A stretch of DNA of 64,000 nucleotides from Heterohyrax brucei (lineage: Eukaryota; Chordata; Mammalia; Hyracoidea; Procaviidae): the NCBI GenBank assembly GCA_028571685.1, contig CM053141.1, positions 135,994,833 through 136,058,832 on the forward strand. The letters run 5' to 3'. The notes beneath the pieces are model-generated. The model did no database searches. It saw only the letters and a program-made list of their open reading frames with translations, and was not told where the DNA came from. A program made the translations under genes and the position numbers. Positions 1-12,084 of the stretch are shown here, one piece after another. How positions within the stretch are numbered: the first letter of the stretch is position 1; each line of letters begins with the position of its first letter.

Positions 1-785
1 TGGGAAATATCTTGAAATGGCAAATGCTGTCACATATACATTTACCACAGTTAACCATTATGTTTTTTGACTCAGTAGTTTCCTAAGAATAGATCCCAGC
101 ACAAATAATTCCAAATTCACAACAAAGCAAAAAACATCATGTGTAAAAAACACTGTGCAGTGCTATTTACATTCACTTAGAAACTTGATAAGAAATATCC
201 ATCATCAGATGAATTTAAATTTAATTTTTATATGTCCAGTTAATGCAATATTGTATATTAGTGAAAACACCTCTTAGAAAGTACTTTCATAACATCAGAT
301 CTACATGTGTTTTACTATTAAGACTTTAAAAAGTGAAACTAACATTCACCAGATAATCTTAACTATGCCTTCAAAATTACATACATTCAAAATCATAACA
401 TATTAAGTGGTCATTACAATAGTAGGATTGTAAGTTTTTTTCTTTTTGGTTCTCTCCCCACAATATTCTAAAACAGTCATGTATTCCTTTTATAATCTGA
501 AAATAAAAAGCATGCTGAGGATGTGAAGAGTTGAAGGAAAAATGTAAGCCAAAAATTTTTTCTCCCTTTTTGTGCACATTGGTCTTAATAATCATTACGT
601 CAAAAGTCAAAATAAAATAAAATCAAACAGGAATTAGAAGAGATTTCTTAAAAATCAGCAACAAAGTCAATTGCTTGAATTACATTTTCCAAATTGTCCA
701 CAACAAAGTTAAAAGTTACATATTCCTGACTGGAAAACACTACTCAAATTTAAACAGGTATCAAGACTCTACCATTTTGTTCCAT
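1..785. other. Unmarked intronic DNA
   Basis: AT-rich. I see no repeat, gene or site I can name. Confidence 0.5.
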
Positions 786-905
786 AAATTTATTCAACAT
801 TCAGCAGATACATTTGGTGCACTTACTCTGTGCCAAGCACTAGGAAGCCAAGAGTGAACAAAACAAATGGGATTTGTGCACTCAAGAAGCTCACACAATA
901 GTGAG
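786..905 (-). repeat. L2 LINE 3' fragment
   Basis: The text TATTCAACATTCAGCAGATA followed by CTCTGTGCCAAGCACTAGGA and AGTGAACAAAACA matches the reverse complement of the L2 3' end. Confidence 0.7.
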
Positions 906-1129
906 GCTGAAAGGGATAGTTTGCATACATCAACCCAGCTCAAGGTGAACCAATTACACCTGCCAAACCCAGATAACAGAACTACAAAGAAATTCTTATG
1001 GTTCTAGCTTTTAATACCACTAGGTTATGATGTTACTTTTTACTGGTCTTTTCCAAGAGCACTTTCTGAAGTATAAGGGAGCTTTTGAGCAGTATACAGA
1101 AATCCGGAATACCCGGAGTAGGCGGACAT

Positions 1130-1310
1130 CCTAAGGGCTCTGGAAGTCCAACAACTAGGGTTCAAATTCAGGCTCCACCACTTGCCAGATGTGTTGCGTT
1201 GTACAGGTGGATCCTCTATTCAAATACATCTAATGATATCGAGCTTACTTTGGATTTTGTTCTGAGGATTAAAGGAGATCACTGGTACAGTACAATGTTC
1301 ACTACAAGGC
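1130..1310 (+). repeat. MIR SINE
   Basis: GGGTTCAAATTCAGGCTCCA and CACTTGCCAGATGTGTTG, then a GAGGATTAAAGGAGAT-like tail, follow the MIR consensus order. Confidence 0.65.
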
Positions 1311-1345
1311 AAATCAATCATTTCTTTTATAAATAAAATACACAC

Positions 1346-1556
1346 ACAAAAAAAACCCGTCACTGCCATCAAGTTGATTCCAACACCTAGCAATCCTACA
1401 GGACAGACCAGTACTGCCCCAAAGGGTTTCTGAAGCTATAAATCTTTAGGGAAGCAGACTACAGTATCTTTTTCCCAAACTGTGACCAACAGGTTCAAAC
1501 TGCAAGCTTCTTGATTAGCAGTTGAGCACTTTAATCCCTGTTCCACCAGGGGTCCT
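1346..1556 (-). mobile_element. AfroSINE, long variant
   Basis: It reads A-rich, then GCCATCAAGTTGATTCCAAC, then CCCAAAGGGTTTC, an internal extra segment (AATCTTTAGGGAAGCAGACT), and ends with CACTTTAATCCCTGTTCCAC before CAGGGGTCC. This is the antisense of the tRNA-derived Afrotheria SINE, near full length. Confidence 0.85.
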
Positions 1557-1796
1557 AAATATATATGTTTACACATAAAACAGCCAAGAATCAACTAAGG
1601 ACAAAGATGCAAAAGTCAATATAATAGCAGATTAGGAGAAACTGGGAATGATTACTAATGAATACAAGTTTCAGTATTCTGAAAATAGTTGCTCAGTTGT
1701 GAATCTACTGCTAAACTCTATACACTTTAAACATGTAAACTGCACGGTGTAGGAATTGTATCTCAATAAACCTAAACTGTAAAAAAAAAAAAAGAA
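1557..1796 (+). mobile_element. L1 LINE 3' end with poly(A)
   Basis: ATACACTTTAAACATGTAAA, then TTGTATCTCAATAAACCT and an A13 tail match a mammalian L1 3' UTR end with its polyadenylation signal. Confidence 0.6.
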
Positions 1797-2116
1797 CAAT
1801 CAAATACTTCAAACAACATACCCAGAATCGTCAACAGCAATTCTTTGCAACTCATGCAACCATCCCCACATGAGGAAATATATTTTCAGTTCCAAGTCAC
1901 CACAATACTGTGTCTCTTTCAAGACTTCCTTCCCAACTACTTCCACAAAGGGAAAGAAGGAAGAAGCAGACAGGACAATTCCACACATACACACAAATAC
2001 TACCGGGCAACTTCTTATACTCTTTACTGTAGTCCTAAGAAAAGTTTAGTTTTAAATGTTCGCATTATGTATTCACATGTAACTTTATCCACAGTACCAA
2101 CCAACCAAAAGGGGTA

Positions 2117-2139
2117 AAAAAAAAAAAAAAAAAAAAAAC
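2117..2139 (+). repeat. Poly(A) tract
   Basis: An uninterrupted A run of about 23 bases, perhaps the tail of an unrecognised retroposon. Confidence 0.8.
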
Positions 2140-2905
2140 ACCATTACAATGGAGTTTAAACATGCTGCTTCTTTACTTAATACCTAATGTCACCACTAAA
2201 ATATACACAAAGGACAAATGACTAGTCCAAATCCACTGAACCAAAACTTGCCTAAGTGTAGCTTATGTTTCACTTTGGCAAGAGGTGAGATGGTTATGTT
2301 ACCGCTTTCCAGTAAAACATACAATCACTTATCATATCCAAATTTGGGACTCATTACCTCATCAGGAAGACACAAACAGAAAGACCCAAGAGTACAGCAA
2401 AACTCAAGAAAATGGCACAGATAAACCTTTCCTCACTCCCTTCCTTTCTCTCTGCTTCATTCATTAAATTTTTATTGACTGTCCACCATACGCATTCATG
2501 AAAACACATCATCCATTTTTATTCTCTGTATTTTTCAATAAAACTGGAAACATCACTTTCATTAATCTTAAAAAAAAATACTTGATGAGTTGTTTATAAC
2601 ACATCCTTACATCAAGTTTATTTTTATTAAAAAAAAATTCAAGTACTCAGAATAATGGGAGGTAATTAAAATGCTACAATGGTTCCTACACAAATCTGAT
2701 TTTTTTACTTTAGTAGCTGCTTACATGTGAAAATGGGCAATTTGGTTCGGTGTCTCCTTTGAGGTCCCCTGTCACCAGTAGTGATAGATATCTCTAAAGC
2801 ATTCTGAACCACCATGAGAAACCAGTAACTCACACTAGCTGGCCCAACAAGGTAAGTGGGAAATTCACAACCAAGTTACACAGTGATACCATTTCCTTCA
2901 GGCCG
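2140..2905. other. Unmarked intronic DNA
   Basis: Only a possible L2 scrap near 2455 (CTTCATTCATTAAATTTTTA) and short A runs. Nothing else stands out. Confidence 0.4.
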
Positions 2906-2995
2906 TCAAAACCTCTTTGGAGTTCAAGCTGAGGATCCAAGTTTAGCCCTTTTTCTCGTTAGCACTGTGATTAAACTACCAGTGCTCACCTACCA
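2906..2995 (+). repeat. Local repeat copy A
   Basis: This segment and the one at 3836-3926 are diverged copies of one another (roughly four in five bases match by eye). Shared cores are GCTGAGGATC, CCTTTTTCTC, GTTAGCAC or ATTAGCAC, GTGATTAAAC and GCTCACCT. I do not recognise a family. Confidence 0.7.
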
Positions 2996-3835
2996 AATTC
3001 ACACACCTCTCTTTTTAGCACAGGACAGACGGGGAGCATTGCATTCAGCCGCCTTCAAGCACCTCACCACTGTGTAGCTGTTACCGACTTAAGAAGACCG
3101 CTCATCTACTACTCTTGTGAGATAAAGCTGAATCAACAGTACCATTTCAGTTAGTCAAAAATTGCACCAACTCCACATCCAGTTACCGAAAACACAAAGC
3201 AGGCATGGATTCCTATTTAATGTCTTCGTAAATGAATCAGAAATTAAAAAGAAGTGTTCATTTTAAGTGAGGAGATTGGTAAGCAAATTATGGAGAATAG
3301 GAATAACGATCCTATATTTTAGCTCCATTGTTGCTAATGGAGAATCTTTTGCTTTTAATGAATTATCTTGAAATCTCCTCTACTGCACACTTTTTACTTT
3401 GAAGATAAAGGAAAAGCAGAAGAACTTAAGAATATATACAGTAGTTTCAAAGAAAATAATTTATTTCTCCAACAATCATTCTTAAAATATTAGTCCCCAA
3501 GACCACTTTCCTTTCCTTGGAAAACACATAGAACATCAGGTCAGGGACCTCAGGTAAACAAGTATTTTCCTTCTTGTACATCTGGTATTAAGATATCCTC
3601 GTGAACACTACACTCCCTATATTCCAACTTCGCATTTGTATTCCACTGTCCACTCTGAAAACTCTCAATAACTTTGAGTACCATTCTCTAATTGCTACAT
3701 TATTACTTTCAAAGTAATTCAGCAGAGGCCACATAAAAATAAAACTATGTGCCTGGATCACTTGAGAAACCTACAGTAAGGTTCCTATTGTAATACATTA
3801 GAAGACTGGTACCAATTAGTTGTTCATTAAGCCCC

Positions 3836-3926
3836 TCAAATCCTCCTCAGAGTTCACGCTGAGGATCAAAGCTGAAGCCTTTTTCTCATTAGCACAGTGA
3901 TTAAACAACTATGCTCACCTGCCACT
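3836..3926 (+). repeat. Local repeat copy B
   Basis: Partner of the segment at 2906-2995, same orientation, about 0.9 kb away, with a two-base gap near the end. Confidence 0.7.
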
Positions 3927-4091
3927 CTACAGCACCTTGACAAGACACTATTTATCCTGCGAGGTTAAGCAAGGCAGGTGTCTCTCACTTGTTTTATATT
4001 TTAAATGAGACAATAATTCATCCGACTTTCTTAAAGGGAAAAGGTCCAGCAATTTGCAAAGGGCTAGGACATCTGCTCTTTCCCCTGAGAC

Positions 4092-4257
4092 ACCGTTCTC
4101 AACCTTGTTTGCACATTAGAAATAGTTGGGGAGCTTTGAAAATACACCAATAGCAGGTCACCAGAATACACCAAATGCCAAGTAGACCAATTAAATGCCT
4201 GGCAGGTAGTATCTGGCCATCAGCACGTTTTCAAAATTATGTGATTCAAAATTATGT
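4092..4257 (+). mobile_element. MER5-like hAT-Charlie DNA element
   Basis: GTTCTCAACCTTGTTTGCAC, then ATTAGAAATAGTTGGGGAGC and later GACCAATTAAATGCCTGG follow the MER5A consensus. Confidence 0.6.
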
Positions 4258-4283
4258 GATTATAAAACCACTGTTTTATAATC
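4231..4283. repeat. Short tandem duplication followed by a perfect hairpin
   Basis: A 15-base unit (TTCAAAATTATGTGA) is repeated directly. The second copy runs into GATTATAAAAC / GTTTTATAATC, perfect 11-base arms at 4258-4268 and 4273-4283 around the loop CACT. Confidence 0.8.
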
Positions 4284-5155
4284 TAAAATGCCATCATTAG
4301 CAAACACCAGCTTTGTTTCTCAGAATCCCTTCTCTTCAGTGGCTTGGTTTAACCAACAGAAGCACAGAGGGGACAGAGTACACAGTGGCAGAGTGACGGT
4401 AAACTAAGGTCATGATACTGAATGAAAGACACCCAGCTAAACACAAAATGTGCTCGGTTCTGCCTTCCCCCCAAAAAAGTCCAATAAAAAATGCTTTTCA
4501 ATGAAAATCGAAGGAAAAATGCAGCCACAAAAGCTAAAAAGTCAATTTCAACACATACATGTTTACACACATGTGTATGTATCATTTTCTTTCTTTTGTT
4601 GTCTCCTTCAAAAGAGGACAAAGAGGACACATAGGCATATGTGTCCCAAATGTCAGGAATGAAATGCTAGGGAAATTCTTTCTAACATCTGTGAGTAATT
4701 TTGTACAATACATCACTGCTCCTATGTATTCACCTTAAAGACAGATCAGAGTAGAATAAGCAAACATCCAAATGCAGTAAGAGTTTTTCTCTCCTATTAA
4801 GCATGGTCTGAAACCCGCTAATTTTTTCCAGAGGGAGCTTCACTCGCAACACTTTATTTCTTGAGCATAATTGGATTCTTAGGCAACTAGGACTTCCTGT
4901 ATTGGCAGTAAGACACCAAGGGGAAAGAATGCGACTAAAGGAATCCTCCTCTAATGAGGAATTCCAAGTACAAGAAACAATTAAGTGTTAGGGTTGGGAT
5001 TTCAAATTCCAGTCTTGTAATTCCCTACCATCATCCAAAGAAATCAGAAGAGTATTCAATGTACACCCAAAGACTGTAGATATGAACCCTTAAGATTTCC
5101 AGGAGCTTAAAAAAAGCTAAAGCTAAAACTAAAACAAAAAACACACAGACAACAT

Positions 5156-5205
5156 TCACCCACAGCCACAGCCACAGCCACACACCCACACACCCACACA
5201 CACCC
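5156..5205 (+). repeat. CCACAG / CCACACA microsatellite
   Basis: Tandem CCACAG units pass into ACACCC units, a simple repeat of about 50 bases. Confidence 0.9.
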
Positions 5206-5252
5206 TGTACCTAACACATTTGCCTTTGGGAAAAGCAATAACCACTATATAA

Positions 5253-5290
5253 CACCTTCAAAATGCAAATACCCCTTCAAAATGCAAATA
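5253..5290 (+). repeat. Tandem 19-base unit with two octamer motifs
   Basis: The unit CCTTCAAAATGCAAATACC occurs twice head to tail. Each copy contains ATGCAAAT (5263-5270 and 5282-5289), the canonical POU/Oct octamer. Confidence 0.8.
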
Positions 5291-6744
5291 CCCGGGAAGA
5301 GATTTTATTCAATTCAACTTAAAGGACATTAGTCAAAGGCAACTGACAGTTTAATAAGTGCTCAACTTGAAGCTCTTCGTTAGTGAAACTTCATACTACA
5401 AAACTACCGATGCTTCCCCCTCCTTTTCGCCCCAAATCCATCTCTTTTAGCTCTGCGAAATAACTGGCTCCAAATGTGTTTGTTCTGTTTGTCTCTTTGT
5501 TTTGCACAAAAGGAAAAAATTAATGGTCAAGTGGGTTTAATTTTTAAATTGTTACAAAAACTTGAAACACGCTGTACTGAGAAAAAACGCAAATGGAGCA
5601 CTCTAGAAAATGGTTACACATTAAACACACATCTTATGACCCAAGTTTGCTAAGACAAGTTCTTAAAACTCTGCAGAGGTCAGAAGTTTAGTTTATTCAG
5701 CAAGAATAACTCTATTAACAGCTCCAGCTCCTTCTTGTCACCACAGTAAACATCCACACATTCCAAATCCCTAAGAATGTGAGGCAGCAGAGACAAGGTT
5801 GGAGCTGCCAAGGTCTCAGCTACTGTGCCTGAAAACCATCAAAAAGCTACCTGATCTACTGCAAGAACCTAAAGAGAACATCCAGAGGTGAGAGATGACA
5901 GCCTATAAAAAGCAGGTAGACTGGACTTGGGAGACTGATTTCTTCGGTAAACAAGGTGGAGTCTTTTGTGGTGAGGTTTTAAATATAGCACTACCAAATA
6001 ATAATAATAACAAATATTAATAACTCCAGCACATGTCCAGAAGTACCAGAATTCCACATCAACCTACCTGCTGTTAATAGTTCTAAAACACAGGTTTTTC
6101 TAAAGAAGCCCATCGATAATCGCAGGCTAAGGTTAAAAGTCAAAATTCAGCACACTTCTAAGCACAGTTAAGAGAGAAATAACCCGAGCAAGCCTTACAG
6201 TTGTCTCAGGGAGTCTGCGGCTAATTTTACAACATCTGCCACCCAGGGAGGTGACACTGCAGGAACTCAGCCCTATCCCACACTTGAATAAACAATATCA
6301 GGACAAGCAATAAACTGAGTGTTGTTAAGTCATGGCTAAGAAATGGGAGGACAGAGCTTCACTCCAAAGAGTTAATTGTCCAAGTACAAGAAAATCATAC
6401 TTTCGAGTTTATTGAAAATTAACCCTATTCTTGCCCAAAGCCTTTCTTTTTCCTAGAAATATGAACACAAACTAATGAACGGTGACCTTATTCGTGCCTT
6501 AGCTCCTTTTCCACACTATCACAAGATACCAGTGTGAAACTCTTATCCACCTCTTGGCTGCAGGAAAGCAACCAGGTGTAACTCAAAGAGGGGACACAGA
6601 CGGAGGTCTTTGCCCACTTGGAGCCTTGCGCTGGAGAGTATCTGCACAGGCAAGCATGATGGGAAAAGTCGAACTCCAGCTCCTCCTTCTTCAGTTCCTC
6701 CCAATGTGGTTTCATGGTATTATTATTTCAAATGGTGTTCCAGA

Positions 6745-6915
6745 AGGGAGTCCTGGTGTCACAAGGGTTAAAGAGCTCAGATCGCTAATCAAAAAATCAG
6801 CAGTCTGAATCCACCAACAAGAGCTCTCTGGATACTCCATGGGGCAGTTCTGCTCTGTCTAACTGGGTCACTACAAATCAGAACCTACTCAACAGCAATG
6901 GGTCTGGTTTCTTCA
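6745..6915 (+). mobile_element. AfroSINE
   Basis: It opens with AGGGAGTCCTGGTGTCAC, has a box-B-like CAGTCTGAATCCACCAAC, then ATGGGGCAGTTCTGCTCTGT, and ends with CAACAGCAATGGGTCTGGTT. Confidence 0.85.
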
Positions 6916-8086
6916 GTTATCCACCAAGCCTCTTTTGGGTATATTTATCTTCTACCTTTTATTTTCAATACTCAGTGTTTTCCCCTTGAAACAGAGGGAT
7001 CTCAACAATGACTTCAGGTCTCAGATCCTGTTTGTCACCCCCATCCTTGCCTTCGATCCTCTCCCAGTGGCATCACAAATGTTAGTGACACCCAACATGT
7101 TAACTCACGGTGTTGCTCCCTCATCAACCTCTTTCCATAGCAGACCACACAATATCCTTAGTAATTTTTTTGTATTTATGCTACATGTAAACCATAATTA
7201 GTATAGGGTTTTTAGCCTTGTAGGTACAATGACACTTATAAGCTGCGCTTACCAAAAAAATGTTTTTATTGCTATAACTAACTTTAGAGCTTTTCAGAGA
7301 CAGTCATTTTGGTGTCACCCACTCCTCTGACAGTGTCACTCAGTACAACTTGCATCCCACGCTCCCCTAGGATACCACTGTCCTCTCTCAAATAACTATG
7401 ATATCCTGAGCACCAATCTAGCTTTAAGGGGAAAAACAATGTTTCCTCCACGTTCTTCACTTTCCTCTGCTTCCCTGGTATACCCCGGCACAGCCTCTGT
7501 CTTTTCTACTCTCCTAGTTCTCTAATAGAGGAACACAGTGCTCTTTGGGGGCTTTAGATTTCAATTACTTTTGGCTGCTGTCAATAACAGTGGCCACTAA
7601 AACTTGGCGTACCTGATAATCATGTGCTACAACACAGGGCCGGCCATGCTTTGGATCCACCATCAGTGTGGCATATGCTCTGATTTATTTTTCATTAACA
7701 ATGATAAATTAATCCAGACCCATTTCTCCTGCACTTTGTCTCCCACGGGACTAATGGATTGTGTTCACCAGGTGGCTGGCTAAGTTAAGGGCCAAGGAAG
7801 GTGCTCTGTTTGCACGACCCCTCTTAGGAGAAAGGGTAATGCTCAGCCTGCTTCTCATCATCCTCCATCGTGGCATGGACAGTGGAGAACCACTTTTTAG
7901 AGACCTCTGATTCAGCCTGAATTTCAAAGCAGCTATGAACACGAGGTCAAACATAGTTTTTGTCCTAATAAAATTCAATTTTCTTTTCTCTCTGACTACC
8001 ACAAAACCTCTCCCCTCAAAGGTACATGTAAACACAGTAAGGGTGAAGAGGGCATGGGGAAATATGGAAAAATAAATTGTATTTAC
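6916..8086. other. Unmarked intronic DNA next to the second coding exon
   Basis: No recognisable repeat or exon. The open frame at 7751-8101 is the read-through past the donor. Confidence 0.5.
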
Positions 8087-8342
8087 CTTCTTCTGTTTCA
8101 TGCCACACGATCCCTTCCAAATTCACACTGGTCCCAGGTTCACAGGGCCCAAGACACTCTGGCTCTGTCACTACTCCAACTTCACACGTATTGACACCCA
8201 CAGAACGAGTCCGAACCAAAAGCTGCTCAACCGGTGCTGCAATATTGGATGAAGATGGGGAAAAGTAGGAGGGCAGAATCTGAGGCGTGAGACTGCTGGC
8301 AATCGGTGGTGGTGGCGCTGGCACTGTAAACAGGGGGTCAAC
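8087..8342 (-). CDS. ZNF608: ZNF608 second coding exon (residues 303-388, partial CDS)
   Basis: This 256-base exon continues ZNF608 directly from the start-codon exon. It opens with [13 protein letters not shown], a proline-rich linker, followed by [18 protein letters not shown]. The block [16 protein letters not shown] falls at about residues 343-358, and [19 protein letters not shown] at about 364-382. These last two blocks are the most strongly conserved part shared with ZNF609. The acceptor is TTTTGCAG|GTTGAC (AG at 8344-8343). The donor is GAAG|GTAAAT (GT at 8086-8085). The exon enters in phase 0 and leaves in phase 1, after the first base of Gly388. In the family the next residues begin a Val/Asn/Trp-rich segment and lead to the C2H2 finger. 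That exon is not in the window and must lie left of position 1. The run-on reading past the donor (KYNLFFH...) is intronic. Confidence 0.96.
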
Positions 8343-10452
8343 CTGCAAAACAGACAGACTTACTGCAGTGGTGCTGCTTGCTGTGATCTCCTCGTCAGCT
8401 CGTCACATCGCTTCTAGAACATACTACCGTTCCACACTCCACTTCCAACTACAATTTGTTCTGAATGTCTGACTAGTGCCAAAATACAAACTGGAACACA
8501 AACTTGTGTTTTCACCTTTTTGTTCCAACAAGCCATACACCTGAGCCCTAGCTTCTTGAATTACAGGCAGGCCTTCAAAGAAGTCTTCGAAATAAAAGGC
8601 AACCTTTAGCCTCAGTAGACCTGAATGGAAACACACTTTGCAAAGTTAAATGGATTTCCGGTTGGTGATGAAACCTTATTTTTAAAAATGGTAACACATT
8701 TTCCAAAGGAAAAATTCTAATGAACACCCTCTCATTGGACATTTAAGCACAAGAGTGGACTAAAATTGTTTTCAAAGTGTTTTACAAACCATAATGAATT
8801 AAATCACTACTAAAATATATTAACTTTGCTGAACATATAAAACAAAATTCGATTACACATACTGAATCATATAAACTGGATAACGTATTAAGCATCAAAC
8901 TACTAAAGAAATGCTCTACTGCAAAGTTTAGCAGAATTCCTATCAGAGGGGAAACGTGTGTTCCCAACACGAACAGAACTTGGTGTCTCCAGCGCACAGG
9001 ACCCTTTATTGGCTCTACTTTTAAAGAACCCTGATGAGTCCTGACCCAGGCTCAACAGCTGCTCTCTAAGCCTAAGAAACAGCAACGACAGCCAATATAA
9101 TACCTTGTGGTGCCACATTCTGTCCTGTGAACCCCTGCCACTAGGACAGCAACAAAGACATTCTTCACCACCAAAACAGTGGGGGGCTAGCCATAATGAA
9201 ATCTACGGCTGTGCAAGTACTAAACACGCAGATTACCAACCAATCCGTTCATTCATTTGGCCTACTGTGAGGACTACTAATAACTGCTGAACAGCTTTGA
9301 CCCTGCTGAAGGTTTATCAATTGTGAAAAAGCCAACTGCAAAGCACATCTGCATCAAGACTCGAGATCACCTATGCCCCATGTTGCTGACAGATGTGGCC
9401 TACATACAAAGGACCACATCCTACAAGTTTCATCACCTAGACTAACAAATCACACGTGCGAGAAGGACACACAGAAAGTCATTCTGAGTAAAACACCCTT
9501 TTATTCTGTTGTTTATCTTCCCAGTTAACCTTTGTGGTTACAAACATAGTATTAAACAGCCTTAGTTGTTTTGTTTTGTTTTTTAAAGTGTATTTTAAGA
9601 GAAGTCACATGAGGAAGTGTACTCTGCTCCTAGTTAAACAGCTGAAGCAGTCATCTGTGACAGCTCCATGTTCATCTGACTGTGGAAACTATTTCTACAG
9701 TTTGCATTTCACTAAAATGATAAACTGACGTTCACTTGCCTGAGTGATCCAAGATGCAACAGCACAGCCCTTCACCCATCTGCATTTTAAGGAAACTTAA
9801 TTTCCTGCTCTCAGAGCTGCCATAAAACTTCCTTTGCTCTATGCTTTTTACTGTTGTGCATTCTTGATCATGGAGCCCAAGAAAGAAAAGCATTTAACGG
9901 CCCTAAATCCCAGATATGGTGATTTATGCTTGTGTGTAAATGCTGCTTAATGCGGCTCCAAGTTCACAGTGATAGTGACAATTTTAAAACTGAGCTGACA
10001 AAAGGAGAGAATGAGGTTCTGAGAGAGGAAATTTAAGGGGGGAGGTGGAACCCAATGCTACCTAGTAATCTTTATCACAATTAAAATATTCTGAGATTAT
10101 AATCTCTTTCCAAAATTGGATGCCTCAGGTAATATAAACCAGTTACCCTGCATTTTTTGTTTTGTTTTTGCCTGTTTCCTAACAGCATCTGTATCTGTAG
10201 AGTCAGTTGTAAACTGACTGCAATTTGATGTTACACATACAAACTTAGGAGAAAATGGAACAAATTCTGAAATTATTCTTTACACGCCTAATCCATGACA
10301 AACATTAATACCAAATGAACAAATATAGCTTCAACAGGATAAACAAGACAAGGGAATAGAGCAAAACAACAGAAGTGAAGAGGTTTAGCACCAATTCTGA
10401 TTTTGGAAATGAGCACACAAAGCGTGCAACACAAGTTACAGAAGCAGGGCAT
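8343..10452. other. Unmarked intronic DNA
   Basis: No repeat I can name, and no second ZNF608-like frame. Confidence 0.45.
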
Positions 10453-10560
10453 GTGATGCTAGAACTTGGGCTCCAACTCTGCCCCTAATTAGCTTGTAAC
10501 CTTAGGAGAGCCATTTAACATCTCATCTGGGAAATGTATTCTTTGGCTTTCTAATAATAA
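10453..10560 (+). repeat. MIR SINE fragment
   Basis: TTGTAACCTTAGGAGAGCCA then TTTAACATCTCATCTGGGAA matches the MIR core. Confidence 0.5.
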
Positions 10561-10627
10561 TGACAAATCCCATCACAAAAGAATTTCTAAAATAAATTCC
10601 TGCTGTAATATAATTCTGAGAATGTGT

Positions 10628-10654
10628 AGACACGCACATACACACGCACGCGCC
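10628..10654 (+). repeat. CA/CG-rich simple repeat
   Basis: Short degenerate ACACGCAC units directly before an AfroSINE. Confidence 0.6.
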
Positions 10655-10661
10655 TAAATAC

Positions 10662-10830
10662 TAGGGGAAGCCATGGTGGTGTGGTGGATAAGACTTCAGG
10701 TTAACCGAAAGGTCAGCAGTTCAAATCCACCAGTTTGTCACTGGCAATCCTGGGAGGCAGTTCTACTCCGTACTACTGAGTAGATACTAGTTGTATTCCA
10801 CTCCAGGGCAACAAGTTTGTCTTTGGGGAT
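10662..10830 (+). mobile_element. AfroSINE
   Basis: GGGGAAGCCATGGTGGTGTG, AAGGTCAGCAGTTCAAATCC and GGAGGCAGTTCTACTCCGTA occur in the sense order of the element. Confidence 0.85.
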
Positions 10831-12084
10831 AATTAAATGATTTCAAAGATCAAATATCTGAAGATTCTTGATAGCTTCAGGAGGGGCCAGAAAGAATGTT
10901 ATTTGTATTTCCATGAATACAATCCCAATGTAATGATAAAAGTTTAGTTTGATAATATTTACAAAACCTCATTAGAACCCCGGAGCTCTGTTCTCACATA
11001 TTTTAAAAGTCTAAAATTCAGATGCTGACTATAAATACATATTTAATTGTACAAAGACTCCCCACAATGTGTAAACAGGCCAAAACTCCAAAATTCTATA
11101 GGTAAGACGGTTGTAGGTTGTAAAGATTCTAATCTTTTGACTTACACAAGTGACTTTCTCTCTTAGTTTTTCCATTGCTTCCTCCTGAGAGCTCAGAACT
11201 GCCATTCCCTCGGGCATCTGAAACGGCACACTACTAACCCTTTCTTTGAGCCTAAACCAGGGTTGTGGGGAGAAAAAAGAATCTCTCACTCCCTGTGGGC
11301 TTTCAGGGACTCAAGTCCAAAGCCCACCAGCATGATCTACTGCACTTCCCTCTTTCCTAGAGGTCACCAAACAGATAGGGGGCTGGGGTAAAACACATTA
11401 CTTTTAAAAACACTGCAATTTTTGCCTAACATTTAAAAAACAAAAACAAAAACTAAGAAACAGTCTAAATCACCATTATCTCTTAAAATAATAACTGAAA
11501 CATTTGCTGAGCCACGTCCACATCCTCACAGCACCAACTGACAGTGCTGAGCAGCAGCCACCTTCCGTCAGCCCAAGCCTCCCATGAAGAAGCCAAGTTC
11601 AAGTTGCCTACTTTTCTGGAGCCAACCACAGAATGTTTTCAGTAGATGGCCATTTGGCCCAACCTATTCATTCTAGAGAAAACAGAGGTTCATTTTTGTG
11701 CAACGGGGTGGAGGTACAGGTGAGCCTAAGAGTAGCATCCTACATGCAGAAAACGTACAGGAATTCAACACAAGAAGATTGAAAGGGTGGGAGGAAAATA
11801 AGAGACACTGCGTATCCAATTCCTTCTGCCAGATAACATCCCTAGGGGGAGATGTTCCTGAGAAAACATTTCCATTCTCCTGTGTATCGCATGGTATCTA
11901 ACACAAAACCACATATGTCATATGTAAAATTTCAAAGGAATTTCAATGGTTATATTTGCCTTACACAAAAGAGCAATTCCACTGTACCCTGATTTCTCAG
12001 GTCACTGATCCTCGCACTAAACCATAAGTTCTGCAACCCAATGAAGCTCATTAAGGCTGAGGGTGGGCAACAATTTCCACAAGG
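10831..12084. other. Unmarked intronic DNA
   Basis: An A-rich stretch near 11.43 kb; otherwise nothing recognised. Confidence 0.45.

Larger units (their letters stand above)
4284..6744. other. Mostly unmarked intronic DNA
   Basis: Apart from the simple repeat and octamer pair listed at 5.15-5.29 kb I recognise nothing. Short open frames here have no known similarity. Confidence 0.45.
1..8086 (-). other. ZNF608: Partial downstream intron of ZNF608
   Basis: Everything left of the second coding exon follows its GTAAAT donor and contains no reading frame resembling the remaining ZNF608 protein. It is therefore treated as the next intron, truncated by the window edge. Its content is AfroSINE, MIR, L2, L1 and MER5-like relics and otherwise unmarked AT-rich DNA. 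Confidence 0.85.

Noticed and set aside
6745..6915. tRNA gene suggested by the GGTTAA...GTTCAAATCC boxes, here and at other SINEs
   Set aside because: The A and B boxes belong to tRNA-derived AfroSINEs. No cloverleaf with an intact acceptor stem is present.
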